A stretch of DNA of 64,000 nt, from positions 372,001 through 436,000 of the forward strand of contig CAVZFL010000001.1 of the NCBI GenBank assembly GCA_963774555.1. Direction: 5' to 3'. This stretch comes from VRUE01 sp963774555. Lineage in GTDB: Bacteria > Actinomycetota > Thermoleophilia > Solirubrobacterales > 70-9. Both the position numbers and the translations under genes were made by a program. The notes beneath the pieces were generated by a model, which was not told where the DNA came from, made no database searches, and saw nothing but the letters and a program-made list of their open reading frames with translations. Below, piece after piece: positions 14,822-23,305 of the stretch (its first letter is position 1; each line of letters opens with the position of its first letter).

Positions 14822-15591
14822 GCCGGAGCCGGAACCATCACCGACTCGATCGAGGCAGCCAGCCCATCGCCGTTCACCTCGACCACCGCCCCCATCACCC
14901 ACACGTCCTCCTCGGCCGTCTCGAACTTGACCGGCATCTGCGTGATCAGCGACTCCAGGATCAGCTCCGGCTTCACTCCGAGCACGCTGGTCCGCGATCC
15001 GGTCATCCCGACGTCGGAGATGAACGCCGTCCCCTGCGGCAGCACCCGCGCATCTGCCGTCGGCACGTGGGTGTGCGTGCCGAAGACGGCGGCGACCCGG
15101 CCGTCGAGGTGCCAGCCCATCGCCACCTTCTCGCTGGTCACCTCGGCGTGGAAGTCGACGATCGAGAAGTCGCACTCGATCTTCTCGAGGATGCTGTCGA
15201 CCTCGTGGAAGGGCGAGCGGGCGACCTTGAGGCCGATCGCGCCGCTGAGGTTGATCACCCCGACCCGGCTACCCCCGGCCTCGACCACGGTGTAGCCACG
15301 GCCCGGATTGGCGTAGGGGTAGTTGGCGGGGCGTACGACCCGATCGCTGCGGTTGAGGTAGCCGTAGACCTCGCGATGGCGGTAGACGTGGTTGCCGGTC
15401 GTGATCACGTCGGCGCCGGCGTCGAAGAGCGCCTTCGCCGTCTTCTCGGTGATCCCCATGCCGCCGGCCGAGTTCTCGCCGTTGACGACGACCAGGTCGG
15501 GCGAGTGGCGCTCGCGCAGCTCCGGCATGGCGTCGCGCAGGCCCCGCCGCCCGGGGCCGCCGACCACGTCGCCGATGAAGAGAACCTTCAT
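14818..15591 (-). CDS. ymdB: YmdB family metallophosphoesterase
   Basis: YmdB-type enzymes are two-metal phosphodiesterases that cleave 2',3'-cyclic nucleotides and, in Bacillus, affect mRNA levels and biofilm choice. The 257-residue product has all metal motifs: FIGDVVGGPGRRGL at 5-18, VVNGENSAGGMGIT, TTGNHVYRHRE, DFHAEVTSEKVAMG and FGTHTHVPTADARVLP. Length equals the family norm. It overlaps the end of the convergent GT-C-like gene by four bases. Confidence 0.93.
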   Translation of the reverse strand: MKVLFIGDVVGGPGRRGLRDAMPELRERHSPDLVVVNGENSAGGMGITEKTAKALFDAGADVITTGNHVYRHREVYGYLNRSDRVVRPANYPYANPGRGYTVVEAGGSRVGVINLSGAIGLKVARSPFHEVDSILEKIECDFSIVDFHAEVTSEKVAMGWHLDGRVAAVFGTHTHVPTADARVLPQGTAFISDVGMTGSRTSVLGVKPELILESLITQMPVKFETAEEDVWVMGAVVEVNGDGLAASIESVMVPAPA

Positions 15592-15626
15592 GGTGAGAAT
15601 GACCCTAACCGCGAAATTGCGAAAGG

Positions 15627-16317
15627 GTGCAGAGGGTGAGCGAGCGAAGCGACGTGCTGGAGCGGGCGATGGGCTATCCGTACGCGGCCCCGGGGCGACC
15701 CTTTGCCCAGCTCGGCCACGAGACCCTCGACCCGGCCGAGGTTGAAATCGACCGCGACGAGCGGACGCCGGTGCTGGCCTACGGCTCCAACGCCGCCCCG
15801 GTGGTGCTGGCCAGGAAGCTGGCGCTGAGCGACCAGCCCGTCCTCGTCGTTCCCGCCCGCCTCGCCGACTTCGACGTCGTCTACTCGTCGCACATCTCTC
15901 CCTACGGCGCCCTGCCGGCGACCCTGCAGCGCAGTCCCGGGACCGAGGTGCGGGTCCACGTCATCTACATGACCAGCGCCCAGATCGGCTTGATCTCGGC
16001 GACCGAGCCCAACTACGAGCCGACCGAGCTGGAAGCGGTCGAGTGCGAGCTTGAGGGAGGCGAGACGGCTGACCGAGCTCTCGGCCTACATCAGCCGTCA
16101 CGGCTGCCTGCTCGTCGAGGATCGAGAGGTGGCCCTGGCGGCCGTCGAGGCGAGTGGCCGGTCGTTTGCCGCACGTGCCCAGGCCGAGATGCTCGAGTAC
16201 GTCAGGGTCACGCTCTGTCCCGACGACAGCCTCGAGTCCTTCGTTCTGGCCAACGTCACCGACCCCGACCTCTCCCAGTCCCGCTCCGCCCGGCTCCCCG
16301 GCCGCCCTTTGTCTTAG
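15627..16317 (+). pseudogene. Gamma-glutamylcyclotransferase-like protein, frameshifted
   Basis: The first frame encodes about 145 residues with VLAYGSNAAPVVLARKL, the YGSN motif of the gamma-glutamylcyclotransferase-like fold, then SPYGALPATLQ and ISATEPNYEPTELEAVECEL. The protein then continues in another frame from about 16055 (RRLTELSAYISRHGCLLVED onward) to the stop at 16315-16317. One base change near 16050-16070 joins them. The natural product would be about 229 residues. Substrate is unknown. The break may be a sequencing error, as in several neighbours. Confidence 0.6.
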
Positions 16318-17674
16318 ACCGCACTGAAGCGGCGCAGGGCGAGGCGGGCGAGCAGGCCGTAGGCGGCGATCGAGGATCGCCAGGTGGAGGAGGGCGGCGG
16401 CGATGCTCGGGCCGGCCGGATCGAGCGCGCCGGTCATCGCCTGCAGCGCGGGCTTGAAGGGGAAGAGCGCGGTCAGCACCTCGATCGCGTCGTAGAGCGC
16501 CGGGCCGACCGTGCCGGAGGGGATCAGCGAGAGGAAGGCGACCGGCAGCGTGACCATGAAGGCGAGCAGCGAGACCGCACGGACCTCCGCGCGCCGCGGC
16601 CCCCAGCGCCGCGCCGGCGGCAGCAAGTGCGCCGCCCCCGGCGATGATCGCCGCCAGCCAGAGCCCGATCCGTCCCCAGTGCAGGGGGACGAAGAGGGCC
16701 AGTCCGGCCAGCATCAGCAGGGTCACGACCAGACCGACGCCGACGCCGAGCAGCGACCTTCTCGCTCAGCAATTCGGCGAGCGGGAAACCAGGCCCCGGG
16801 TCAGCCGCGGGAAGGCGTTCTCCTCGCGCTCGAGCGCCAGCGACCCGGCGACGAGCAGCACGGTGACGAAGGCCAGGGTGAAGGTCGCCGCGACCGCGAT
16901 CGCGAAGACTTCCAGCGGTGGGGTGGAGGCGTTGACCACTTGCTTGTCGACCGCGATCGGCTGGCTGAGCCGCTTGAGCAGCGGCCCCGCGGTGTCGAGG
17001 TTGCTGCGGGCGAGGGTGGTGAACTGGATCACTTCGTCGACTCGAGTCGCGCAGCGCTCCCGGCGGCAAGCGTCGGGCGCAAGGCTTCGAGGATGCGGGC
17101 GCTGTTGCGCAGGCCGAGGATCTGGATCGTCTGGCCGAGCACGGCTGAACTGGCCGCCGTCGAGGACCAGGCCGAGGAATTTGCCCCCTTCGGCAGCGAT
17201 CCGCCGCGCGATCACGAGGTTTGCCTGGGTCAGCAGCGAGTCGATCCGGTCGTTGACCAGGCGCGCCTTGACCGGGTCCTCCTCGTTGACGATCACTTCG
17301 ACTTTTGGCGTGCGCGGGGTCGGGGTCGAGAGCGAGTTGATCTGGTCGACGAGTTCGGCGGGAAGGATCAGCGCCGCCAGGACGTCTCCGGAGCGCACCT
17401 CGTCGACCGCTTCGGCCTGGTCCTTGACGTGCACGCACTCGACCCGTTCGCAGACTCGGTCGCTGACCCCGACTTTCGGCAGCTCGTGAGTGCCGACGCT
17501 GACTCGCGAGTCGCTCGGCACTTCGTTGAGGAAGGCGACCCGCGGCTTCTCCGGCGAGCGCGAGATCGCGAAGCCGACCAGCACCGCGATCAGGATCGGG
17601 TAGGCGACCAGGAGCACCGCCTGCAGGGGAGAGCGGCGCAGGATCTGCAGGTCCTTGAGCAGCAGCCAGCGCAT
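16314..17674 (-). pseudogene. ABC-2 type transporter permease, several frameshifts
   Basis: From ATG 17674 the start MRWLLLKDLQILRRSPLQ and first membrane segment are those of an ABC-2 exporter permease, followed by an extracytoplasmic part (VAFLNEVPSDSRVSVG) and later membrane helices (TFTLAFVTVLLVAGSLALER, MTLLMLAGLALFVPLHW, LLAFMVTLPVAFLSLIPSG). These pieces lie in different frames: breaks near 17150, 17045, 16790, 16640 and 16380 are needed to read one protein ending LARLALRRFSAV at 16314. Either the assembly is poor here or the gene is decaying. Start overlaps the ATPase stop. Confidence 0.65.
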
Positions 17675-18416
17675 CAGTGCCCCCGGTGATGGAGGAAGGC
17701 GACGAAGGCGGTCTCGAAGTCCCGGTCGGCGGCCTCCGGCGCCTCCGCGCCGCACCACCTCCCGCAACTCCCCCGAGCGACCCATCGAACAGCGCCTCGC
17801 CGTCGGCCGAGACCAGCAACCGCCCGCCGTACCGCTCGGCCTCCTGAATGTCGTGCGTGGAGAAGATCACCGTGGTGTCCCGCTCGGCGGCGAGTGCCGA
17901 GACGAACTCCCAAAGCCGAGCCCGCTGCCGCGGGTCGAGCCCAACGCTCGGCTCGTCGAGCAGCAACACCGACGGCCGCGCCAGCAACCCAATCGCAATA
18001 TTGATCCGCTGCTGGTTCCCCCCGGAGAGCCGCGCCACGATCTCCCCCCGCCGCTCGGCCAACCCCGTCAACTCCAGCATCTCCTCAACCGACCCCCGCG
18101 GATCAGGATGCTTCTCCAGCCGAGCAAACAGCATCAGGTTCTCCTCAACGGTCAGCCGCCGATAGAGCGCCGCCTGCTGCGGCACCCACCCCACCTCGCC
18201 TTCAGGAACATGCACCTCGCCCTCGTCCGCTCGCGAGATACCAGCGAGGATCGAGAGCAGCGTCGTCTTCCCGGCCCCATTCGGCCCAATCACAGCCACC
18301 AGCTCCCCAGCCGAGGCCTCGAAGTCGACCCCCCGCAATGCCTCCCGCGCCCCGAAGCGCCTGACCAGCTTGCGCGCCTCCAGCACGGCTCCCGTCGTCC
18401 CGCTCCCCGCCTCCAT
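17674..18416 (-). CDS. ABC transporter ATP-binding protein (C-terminus frameshifted)
   Basis: The N-terminal 200 residues form a complete nucleotide-binding domain of the ABC-2 exporter (drug/polymer) type: Walker A GPNGAGKTT at about 43-51, Q-loop WVPQQ, signature LSGGNQQR, Walker B VLLLDEPSVGLD and the H-loop STHD. The last 50 residues need two frame changes near 17770 and 17740 to give ELREVVRRG and then DRDFETAFVAFLHHRGH with a stop at 17674. The partner permease follows directly. Substrate cannot be inferred. Confidence 0.8.
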
Positions 18417-18470
18417 ACCGCCGAAAGCTACCCACGAGAGCCCGCACGAGTATTAGCCGCGCTTTGAGTA

Positions 18471-18550
18471 GAGGGACGGAGAGGCCCCTCCCCGGACACT
18501 CAAGAGCTGGCTCCCGCCGGCTCGTCCGGGGAGGGGCCTCTCCGTCCCTC
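18471..18550. repeat. Long palindrome, family C copy 2 (26-bp perfect arms)
   Basis: Perfect 26-base arms at 18471-18496 and 18525-18550 enclose 28 bases beginning CACTCAAGAGC and ending GCTCG, the same ends as the copy at 14734-14810, with an inner hairpin GAGCtGGC/GCCgGCTC. It lies between the divergent ABC and hemB genes, so here it cannot be a simple shared terminator. Confidence 0.85.
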
Positions 18551-18569
18551 CCCTCTAAACTCGAACGTA

Positions 18570-19538
18570 GTGCCGTTTCCTGCCACACGCATGCGCCGCC
18601 TCCGGCGCACGGAGTCATTGCGCGGCCTGGTTCGAGAGACGAACCTGTCGCCCGCCCATCTGATCCAACCGTTGTTCGTCGTCGCCGGCGAGAACGTCCG
18701 CGAGGAAGTCCCCTCGATGCCCGGCATCGACCGCTTCTCGATCTCCGAGCTGGTAGCCGAGGCCACCGAGATCGCCACTGCCGGCGTCGACGCCGTCCTC
18801 CTCTTCGGCATCCCCGCCGCCAAGGACGAGTCCGGATCAGGCGCCTACGACGACGAGGGCGTGGTGCAGATGGCGGTTCGCGCCCTCAAGGAGGCCCACC
18901 CCGATCTCACCGTGATCACCGACGTCTGCCTCTGCGAGTACACCTCGCACGGCCACTGCGGCTTCGTCCGCGAGGGCGAGGTCGACAACGACATCACGGT
19001 CGAGCTGCTGGCCAAAACCGCGATCTCCCACGCCGAGGCCGGCGTCGACGCGGTCGCCCCCAGCGACATGATGGACGGCCGGGTCGGCACGATTCGCCAC
19101 CAGCTCGACGAAGAGGGACACTCCGGCGTCCCGATCGTCGCCTACAGCGCCAAGTACGCCTCCGCCTTCTATGGTCCCTTCCGCGACGCGGCCGAGTCGA
19201 CGCCGGAGTTCGGCGATCGCCGTGGCTACCAGATGGACCCCGCCAACGCCGCCGAAGCCGTGCGCGAGGCCGAGCTCGACCTCGAGGAGGGCGCCGACAT
19301 GCTGATCGTCAAGCCCGCCACCCCTTACCTGGACGTGGTGCGCCGGGTCAAGGAGGCGACCGGCGCCCCGCTCGCCGCCTACCACGTCTCCGGCGAGTAC
19401 TCGATGCTGAAGGCCGCCGCCGAGCAGGGCTGGATCGACGAGCGCGCCGCCGTGCTGGAGACGCTGACCTCGATCCGCCGCGCCGGCGCCGACGCGATCG
19501 TCACCTACTACGCCAAGGAGGCGGCCGCGTGGCTCTAG
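18570..19538 (+). CDS. hemB: Delta-aminolevulinic acid dehydratase (porphobilinogen synthase)
   Basis: HemB condenses two 5-aminolevulinates to porphobilinogen. The 322-residue product carries the zinc-type metal site TDVCLCEYTSHGHCG at about 118-132, the first Schiff-base lysine region YSAKYASAFYGPFRDA, the catalytic lysine in MLIVKPATPYLD, and YHVSGEYSM. Start is a GTG at 18570, 20 bases after the family C palindrome. It leads a heme set with the AhbAB-like gene and hemL. Confidence 0.96.
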   Translation: MPFPATRMRRLRRTESLRGLVRETNLSPAHLIQPLFVVAGENVREEVPSMPGIDRFSISELVAEATEIATAGVDAVLLFGIPAAKDESGSGAYDDEGVVQMAVRALKEAHPDLTVITDVCLCEYTSHGHCGFVREGEVDNDITVELLAKTAISHAEAGVDAVAPSDMMDGRVGTIRHQLDEEGHSGVPIVAYSAKYASAFYGPFRDAAESTPEFGDRRGYQMDPANAAEAVREAELDLEEGADMLIVKPATPYLDVVRRVKEATGAPLAAYHVSGEYSMLKAAAEQGWIDERAAVLETLTSIRRAGADAIVTYYAKEAAAWL

Positions 19539-19599
19539 CGACCCGAACGAGGAAGCATCCATATCTGACTCTTTGCGACCGACTGAGTGGGAGCGCGTT

Positions 19600-20679
19600 G
19601 TGCTGAAGCTCCCGCAGTCGAAGGCTCGCTCGCGCAAGGACGGCGCCGCGATCCCGCTCGACGAGACCGACAAGCGGCTGATGAACCTGCTGCAGTCGAG
19701 CTTCCCGCTCGACGCCGAGCCCTTCGCCCTGGTTGCCTCCGAGGCCGAGCTGGAGCTGGAGGACGTCCTCACCCGCACCAGGCGCCTGCTCGACGAGCGG
19801 ATCATCCGTGAGATCACGCCGATCTTCGACACCCGGGCGCTCGGCTACGAGTCGATGCTGGTCGCCGCCAAGGTCGATTCCGAGAACCCCCAACGTGCCG
19901 CCCGGGTCGTCAACGCCCATCCCGGCGTCTCGCACAACTACCTGCGCACGCACGAGTTCAACCTCTGGTTCACGATCGCCACCCCGCCCGACTCCGAGCT
20001 CGGCCTCGTCGGCACGCTCGAGGCCCTGATGAGCGAGGCCGGCGCCGAGTCGATGCGCCAGCTGCCCACCCTGACCCTGTTCAAGATCAACATGAACCTG
20101 GAGATGGAGAAGGGGACCGAGGCGCTCTCGACGACGGTCGACGCCACGCCGCCGCGCGAGCTGGAGGCGCAGCCCTACGACGAGCGCGACATCGCCGTGA
20201 TCCGCGCCCTGCAGGGGCCGATGGAGCCGGTCGAGCGCCCCTACGACGAGGCCGCCGCCGAGGTCGGGATGACGACCGAGCAGCTGCTCGAGCACCTGCG
20301 TCGGATGGTCGACCGCAAGCTGCTGCGCCGCGTCGCCGCGATCCTCTTCCACCGCCGCGCCGGCTTCTCCGCCAACGGCATGGGCGTCTGGAAGGTGCCC
20401 GAGGCGGAGATCATGGAGACGGGCCGCCGCATGGCCTCCTTCCGCGGCATCTCCCACTGTTACCAGCGGCCCACCTACGAGGACTGGCCCTACAGCGTCT
20501 TCACCATGGCCCACGGACGCTCCAAGGAGGAGTGCGACGCGATCCTCGACTCGATCGCGGCGGAGTGCGGGATGGGCCCCGAGGACCGAGCAACCCTCTA
20601 CTCCTCGACCGAGTACAAGAAGGTCCGCCTCCACTACTTCACCGACGACTACGCCAGGTGGGAAGCGGCGCATTCGTAG
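19600..20679 (+). CDS. AhbA-AhbB-like fused Lrp/AsnC-fold protein (siroheme decarboxylase family)
   Basis: The 359-residue product holds two Lrp/AsnC-type modules, each a winged helix followed by an alpha/beta effector domain: about 12-165 (DETDKRLMNLLQSSFPLD, HEFNLWFTIATP) and 188-355 (DERDIAVIRALQGPMEPVE, GISHCYQRPTYEDWPYSVFTM). The second half strongly resembles AhbB/NirD-type siroheme decarboxylase subunits, whose conserved HCY and DWPY stretches are visible. GTG 19600 has a GGGAG six bases upstream; a TTG at 19573 is also open. Position between hemB and hemL supports a tetrapyrrole role, either as enzyme or heme-responsive regulator. Confidence 0.75.
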   Translation: MLKLPQSKARSRKDGAAIPLDETDKRLMNLLQSSFPLDAEPFALVASEAELELEDVLTRTRRLLDERIIREITPIFDTRALGYESMLVAAKVDSENPQRAARVVNAHPGVSHNYLRTHEFNLWFTIATPPDSELGLVGTLEALMSEAGAESMRQLPTLTLFKINMNLEMEKGTEALSTTVDATPPRELEAQPYDERDIAVIRALQGPMEPVERPYDEAAAEVGMTTEQLLEHLRRMVDRKLLRRVAAILFHRRAGFSANGMGVWKVPEAEIMETGRRMASFRGISHCYQRPTYEDWPYSVFTMAHGRSKEECDAILDSIAAECGMGPEDRATLYSSTEYKKVRLHYFTDDYARWEAAHS

Positions 20680-20680
20680 T

Positions 20681-20789
20681 GCCGATTCCGGTGGGGGTTT
20701 CGCTTAACTTTTTGGGTGGAGACGGGGCTGCTGACACCGCCTGCGCGCGCCCAAAAAGTACAAGACGCTTCACCCCCACCGGAATCGGC
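20681..20789. repeat. Long palindrome, family A copy 2 (18-bp perfect arms)
   Basis: Perfect 18-base arms at 20681-20698 and 20772-20789 start two bases after the AhbAB-like stop and end 11 bases before the hemL ATG. The inside starts TTCGCTTAACTTTTTGG and ends CCAAAAAGTACAAGACGC; its middle (GACGG, GCTGCTG, GCGCGCC) closely follows the copy at 58631-58744. Confidence 0.87.
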
Positions 20790-20800
20790 TTCTAGATCCG

Positions 20801-22069
20801 ATGTCCTCCCACGAGCTGTACCAGAGGGCGGTGAAGGTACTTCCGGGGGGCGTTAATTCCCCTGTGCGGGCTATGCGGCAGATTGGGCGGGAGCCGATCT
20901 TTATTGAGCGGGGGGAGGGTTGTGAGCTGGTCGATGTGGATGGCAATCGCTATGTCGACTGGGTTTGCTCCTGGGGGCCGCTGATTCTTGGTCACGCTCA
21001 CCCCGCGGTGGTGACGGCGGTTGCCGAGGCGACCACGCGGGGGACGAGCTTTGGTGCGGCGACCGCGGCGGAGGTGGAGCTGGCGGAGGAGATCGTCGAC
21101 CGGGTTCCCTCGGTGGAGATGGTGCGGATGACCAACTCCGGCACCGAGGCGGTGATGAGCGCCGTGCGCCTCGCTCGCGCCGCCACCGGGCGCGAGGTCG
21201 TGCTCAAGTTCGCCGGCGCCTACCACGGCCATTCCGACGGCCTGCTCGCCGAGGCTGGCTCGGGATTGGCGACGCTGGCGATCCCGGCCAGCCCCGGCGT
21301 CACCGCGGCCCAGGCGGCGACCACCGTGGTCGTGCCCTGGAACGACCGCGAGGCGGTCAGCCAGGCGCTCGCCGAGCACTCCGTGGCCGCCCTGATCGCC
21401 GAGCCGATCGCCGCCAACATGGGCCTGGTTCCCCCGGCGCCGGGCTTCCTCGAGTTCCTGCGCGAGGCCAGCAGTGAGGCCGGCGCCCTGCTCGTCTTCG
21501 ACGAGGTGATCACCGGCTTCCGCGTCGGCCGGGGCGGAGCCCAGCAGCTCTACGCGGTCGAACCCGACCTGACCGCGCTCGGCAAGGTGATTGGCGGCGG
21601 CCTGCCGGCGGCGGCCTTCGCCGGCCGTCGTGAGCTGCTCGAACGGATCGCTCCCGCCGGCGACGTCTACCAGGCCGGCACGCTCTCGGGCAACCCGCTC
21701 GCCACCGCGGCGGGTCTGGCAACGCTGGCGCAGTTGGACGACGCCGCCTACGAGCGGCTCGCCTCGCTGACCGAGCGGCTCGCCGCTGGCTTCCGGGAGC
21801 TCGCCGCAGATCGGCCGCTCCAGATCGCCACCGCGACCGGCCTCGTCACCCCCTTCTTCAGCGAGCGCCCGGTCAACGACTTCGCCGCTGCCAGCGCCTG
21901 CGACCTCGACGCCCACGCCCGCTTCTGCCGCGCCCTGCTCGACCGCGGCGTCTACCCGCCCCCATCCCAGTTCGAGGCCTGGTTCGTCTCCCTCGCCCAC
22001 GACGAGGCAACGATCGACCGCACCCTCGAAGCCGCCGCCGAGTCCCTGCAAGAGGCCTTCCCAACATGA
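20801..22069 (+). CDS. hemL: Glutamate-1-semialdehyde 2,1-aminomutase
   Basis: HemL converts glutamate-1-semialdehyde into 5-aminolevulinate with PLP. The 422-residue product shows the family start (YQRAVKVLPGGVNSPVRAM), the NSGTEAVMSAVRLAR segment, FAGAYHGHSDGLL, LLVFDEVITGFRVG, and the PLP lysine in LTALGKVIGGGLP. Length is normal. With hemB upstream it covers two early steps of the C5 heme route. The hemL stop is followed after no gap by a family D palindrome. Confidence 0.96.
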   Translation: MSSHELYQRAVKVLPGGVNSPVRAMRQIGREPIFIERGEGCELVDVDGNRYVDWVCSWGPLILGHAHPAVVTAVAEATTRGTSFGAATAAEVELAEEIVDRVPSVEMVRMTNSGTEAVMSAVRLARAATGREVVLKFAGAYHGHSDGLLAEAGSGLATLAIPASPGVTAAQAATTVVVPWNDREAVSQALAEHSVAALIAEPIAANMGLVPPAPGFLEFLREASSEAGALLVFDEVITGFRVGRGGAQQLYAVEPDLTALGKVIGGGLPAAAFAGRRELLERIAPAGDVYQAGTLSGNPLATAAGLATLAQLDDAAYERLASLTERLAAGFRELAADRPLQIATATGLVTPFFSERPVNDFAAASACDLDAHARFCRALLDRGVYPPPSQFEAWFVSLAHDEATIDRTLEAAAESLQEAFPT

Positions 22070-22114
22070 GGTGCAACGTTTTCTCCCCCTGCGAAGGGGA
22101 CAACGCGTTGCACC
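22070..22114 (+). repeat. 45-bp palindrome, family D copy 2
   Basis: GGTGCAACG at 22070-22078 and CGTTGCACC at 22106-22114 bound 45 bases with an inner CCCCC/GGGG stem. It matches the copy at 60763-60807 at 40 of 45 positions. It begins on the base after the hemL stop. Confidence 0.85.
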
Positions 22115-22121
22115 CCGGGTT

Positions 22122-22580
22122 GTGGACGTGAGTTCTGACCCGAACCAAGCCCTTGCGACCCTTGCGGCGCTCTTGCGCGAGGAGCAGACGCCGATTTCGC
22201 CGCAAGTGGTCGAGACCGAGGAGCGGCCGGTCTTCGGGCTGCTTGCGTCCCTCGGGCCGCGTGCCGCGGCGGCCCCGGGCGAGTACGCGATCGTGGTCGA
22301 GGCGGTGCGCGAGGGCTACCTGCTGCACTACGCAGAGCCGCGCCTGCTGCGCGGCCACGACGCCGACCTCGCCCTGCTCGCCGGTGACTATCTCTATGCC
22401 CTCGGCATCGAGCGGCTGGCCGCCCTCGGTGACGCCGAGGCTGTGGTCGCGCTGGCCGACCTGATCGCCAGCTGCGCCCAGTTGCACGCCGAGGGGCGGG
22501 AGGACGAGGTGCCGGCGTTGTGGCGCAGCGCCGCTGCGGCGATCGGCGGCGATCGGCAAGCCGACCGCGACGCGGCCTGA
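22122..22580 (+). CDS. Conserved-looking hypothetical protein before the bc complex
   Basis: The roughly 152-residue product is soluble and mostly helical: NQALATLAALLREEQ, a short strand IVVEAVREGYLLHY, then DADLALLAGDYLYALGIERL and AVVALADLIASCAQLHAEG. I recognise no domain. Start is uncertain: GTG 22122 or 22128; a GTG at 22071 lies in the palindrome and is less likely. The gene sits between hemL and the Rieske gene and reads in the same direction, so a role in assembly of the heme-containing bc complex is possible but unproven. Confidence 0.6.
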   Translation: MDVSSDPNQALATLAALLREEQTPISPQVVETEERPVFGLLASLGPRAAAAPGEYAIVVEAVREGYLLHYAEPRLLRGHDADLALLAGDYLYALGIERLAALGDAEAVVALADLIASCAQLHAEGREDEVPALWRSAAAAIGGDRQADRDAA

Positions 22581-22613
22581 GTCAATAGACTCCGCGCTTC
22601 TGAGGTCGAGCTG

Positions 22614-23294
22614 TTGAGTGACGAAACGGACAAGCAGAACGGGGCCGAGACGCCCGGCCGGGCAGAGCGCCCGCAGCCGGAACCGCCCGGCTACTTCGAG
22701 GGCGAGTCGATGACCCGCCGCCGCGCCTTCACGGTCGCCGTGCAGGGCCTCGGCGGCATCGCCGGCGCGGCGATCGTGCTGCCCGCCGTCGGCTTCGCCG
22801 TGGCGCCAATCTTCCACCGCGGCAAGGAGCGCTGGGAGGCGGTCGGCCCGGTCAGCGACTTCGTCGAAGACACTTACCGCCAGGTCGTCTTCACCGAAAC
22901 CGAGTCGATCGGCGACGCCGGCAAGACCACCGCCTACGTGCGCCGCAGCTCCAAGCAGCTCGGTGAAGAACCGGGCAAGTTCGTCGCCGTCTCCAACCGC
23001 TGCGCCCACCTCGGCTGCCCGGTCCGCTTCGTCGAGGCCGCCGGCAACTTCATCTGCCCCTGTCACGGCGGCGTCTACGACTTCCAGGGCAAGCGGATCG
23101 GCGGCCCGCCGGTGCGCCCGCTCGACCAGTTCCAGACCCGTGTCCGCGACGGCCAGGTCGAGGTTGGCCCGCGCTTCAGCGTCACCTCCCAGCTCGAACC
23201 GGTGCGCGCCCGCGACCCCGGCGAGTTCACCGGCGGCATCTGGGAATATCTGTACCCGCCGCGTCCGTCCACCTTCCCGCCCCCGAGCAGCTGA
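22614..23294 (+). CDS. qcrA: Rieske iron-sulfur subunit of the menaquinol-cytochrome c reductase
   Basis: QcrA carries the [2Fe-2S] cluster that takes an electron from menaquinol. The 226-residue product has an N-terminal membrane helix (about 38-65, with an RRRAFTVAVQGLGG twin-arginine-like region before it) and the cluster motifs CAHLGCPV and CPCHGGVYDFQGKR. Twin-arginine signals are usual for Rieske proteins, which fits the nearby tatA and tatC. Start is TTG 22614 after a GAGG. It leads qcrA-qcrB-qcrC. Confidence 0.93.
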   Translation: MSDETDKQNGAETPGRAERPQPEPPGYFEGESMTRRRAFTVAVQGLGGIAGAAIVLPAVGFAVAPIFHRGKERWEAVGPVSDFVEDTYRQVVFTETESIGDAGKTTAYVRRSSKQLGEEPGKFVAVSNRCAHLGCPVRFVEAAGNFICPCHGGVYDFQGKRIGGPPVRPLDQFQTRVRDGQVEVGPRFSVTSQLEPVRARDPGEFTGGIWEYLYPPRPSTFPPPSS

Positions 23295-23305
23295 TCTAGG
23301 CGACG

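Noticed and set aside
15627..16457. A single 276-codon protein in the first frame
   Set aside because: After about residue 145 the sequence becomes Arg/Gly-rich shadow, while a neighbouring frame continues a normal protein.
18471..20789. Terminal inverted repeats of a transposon between two palindromes
   Set aside because: The palindromes belong to different families and enclose only heme genes; there is no transposase.
20792..22051. Long minus-strand open frame of about 420 codons opposite hemL
   Set aside because: It mirrors hemL codons, has a low-complexity Gly/Val/Asp composition and no motif; GC-rich genes often leave such open frames on the other strand.
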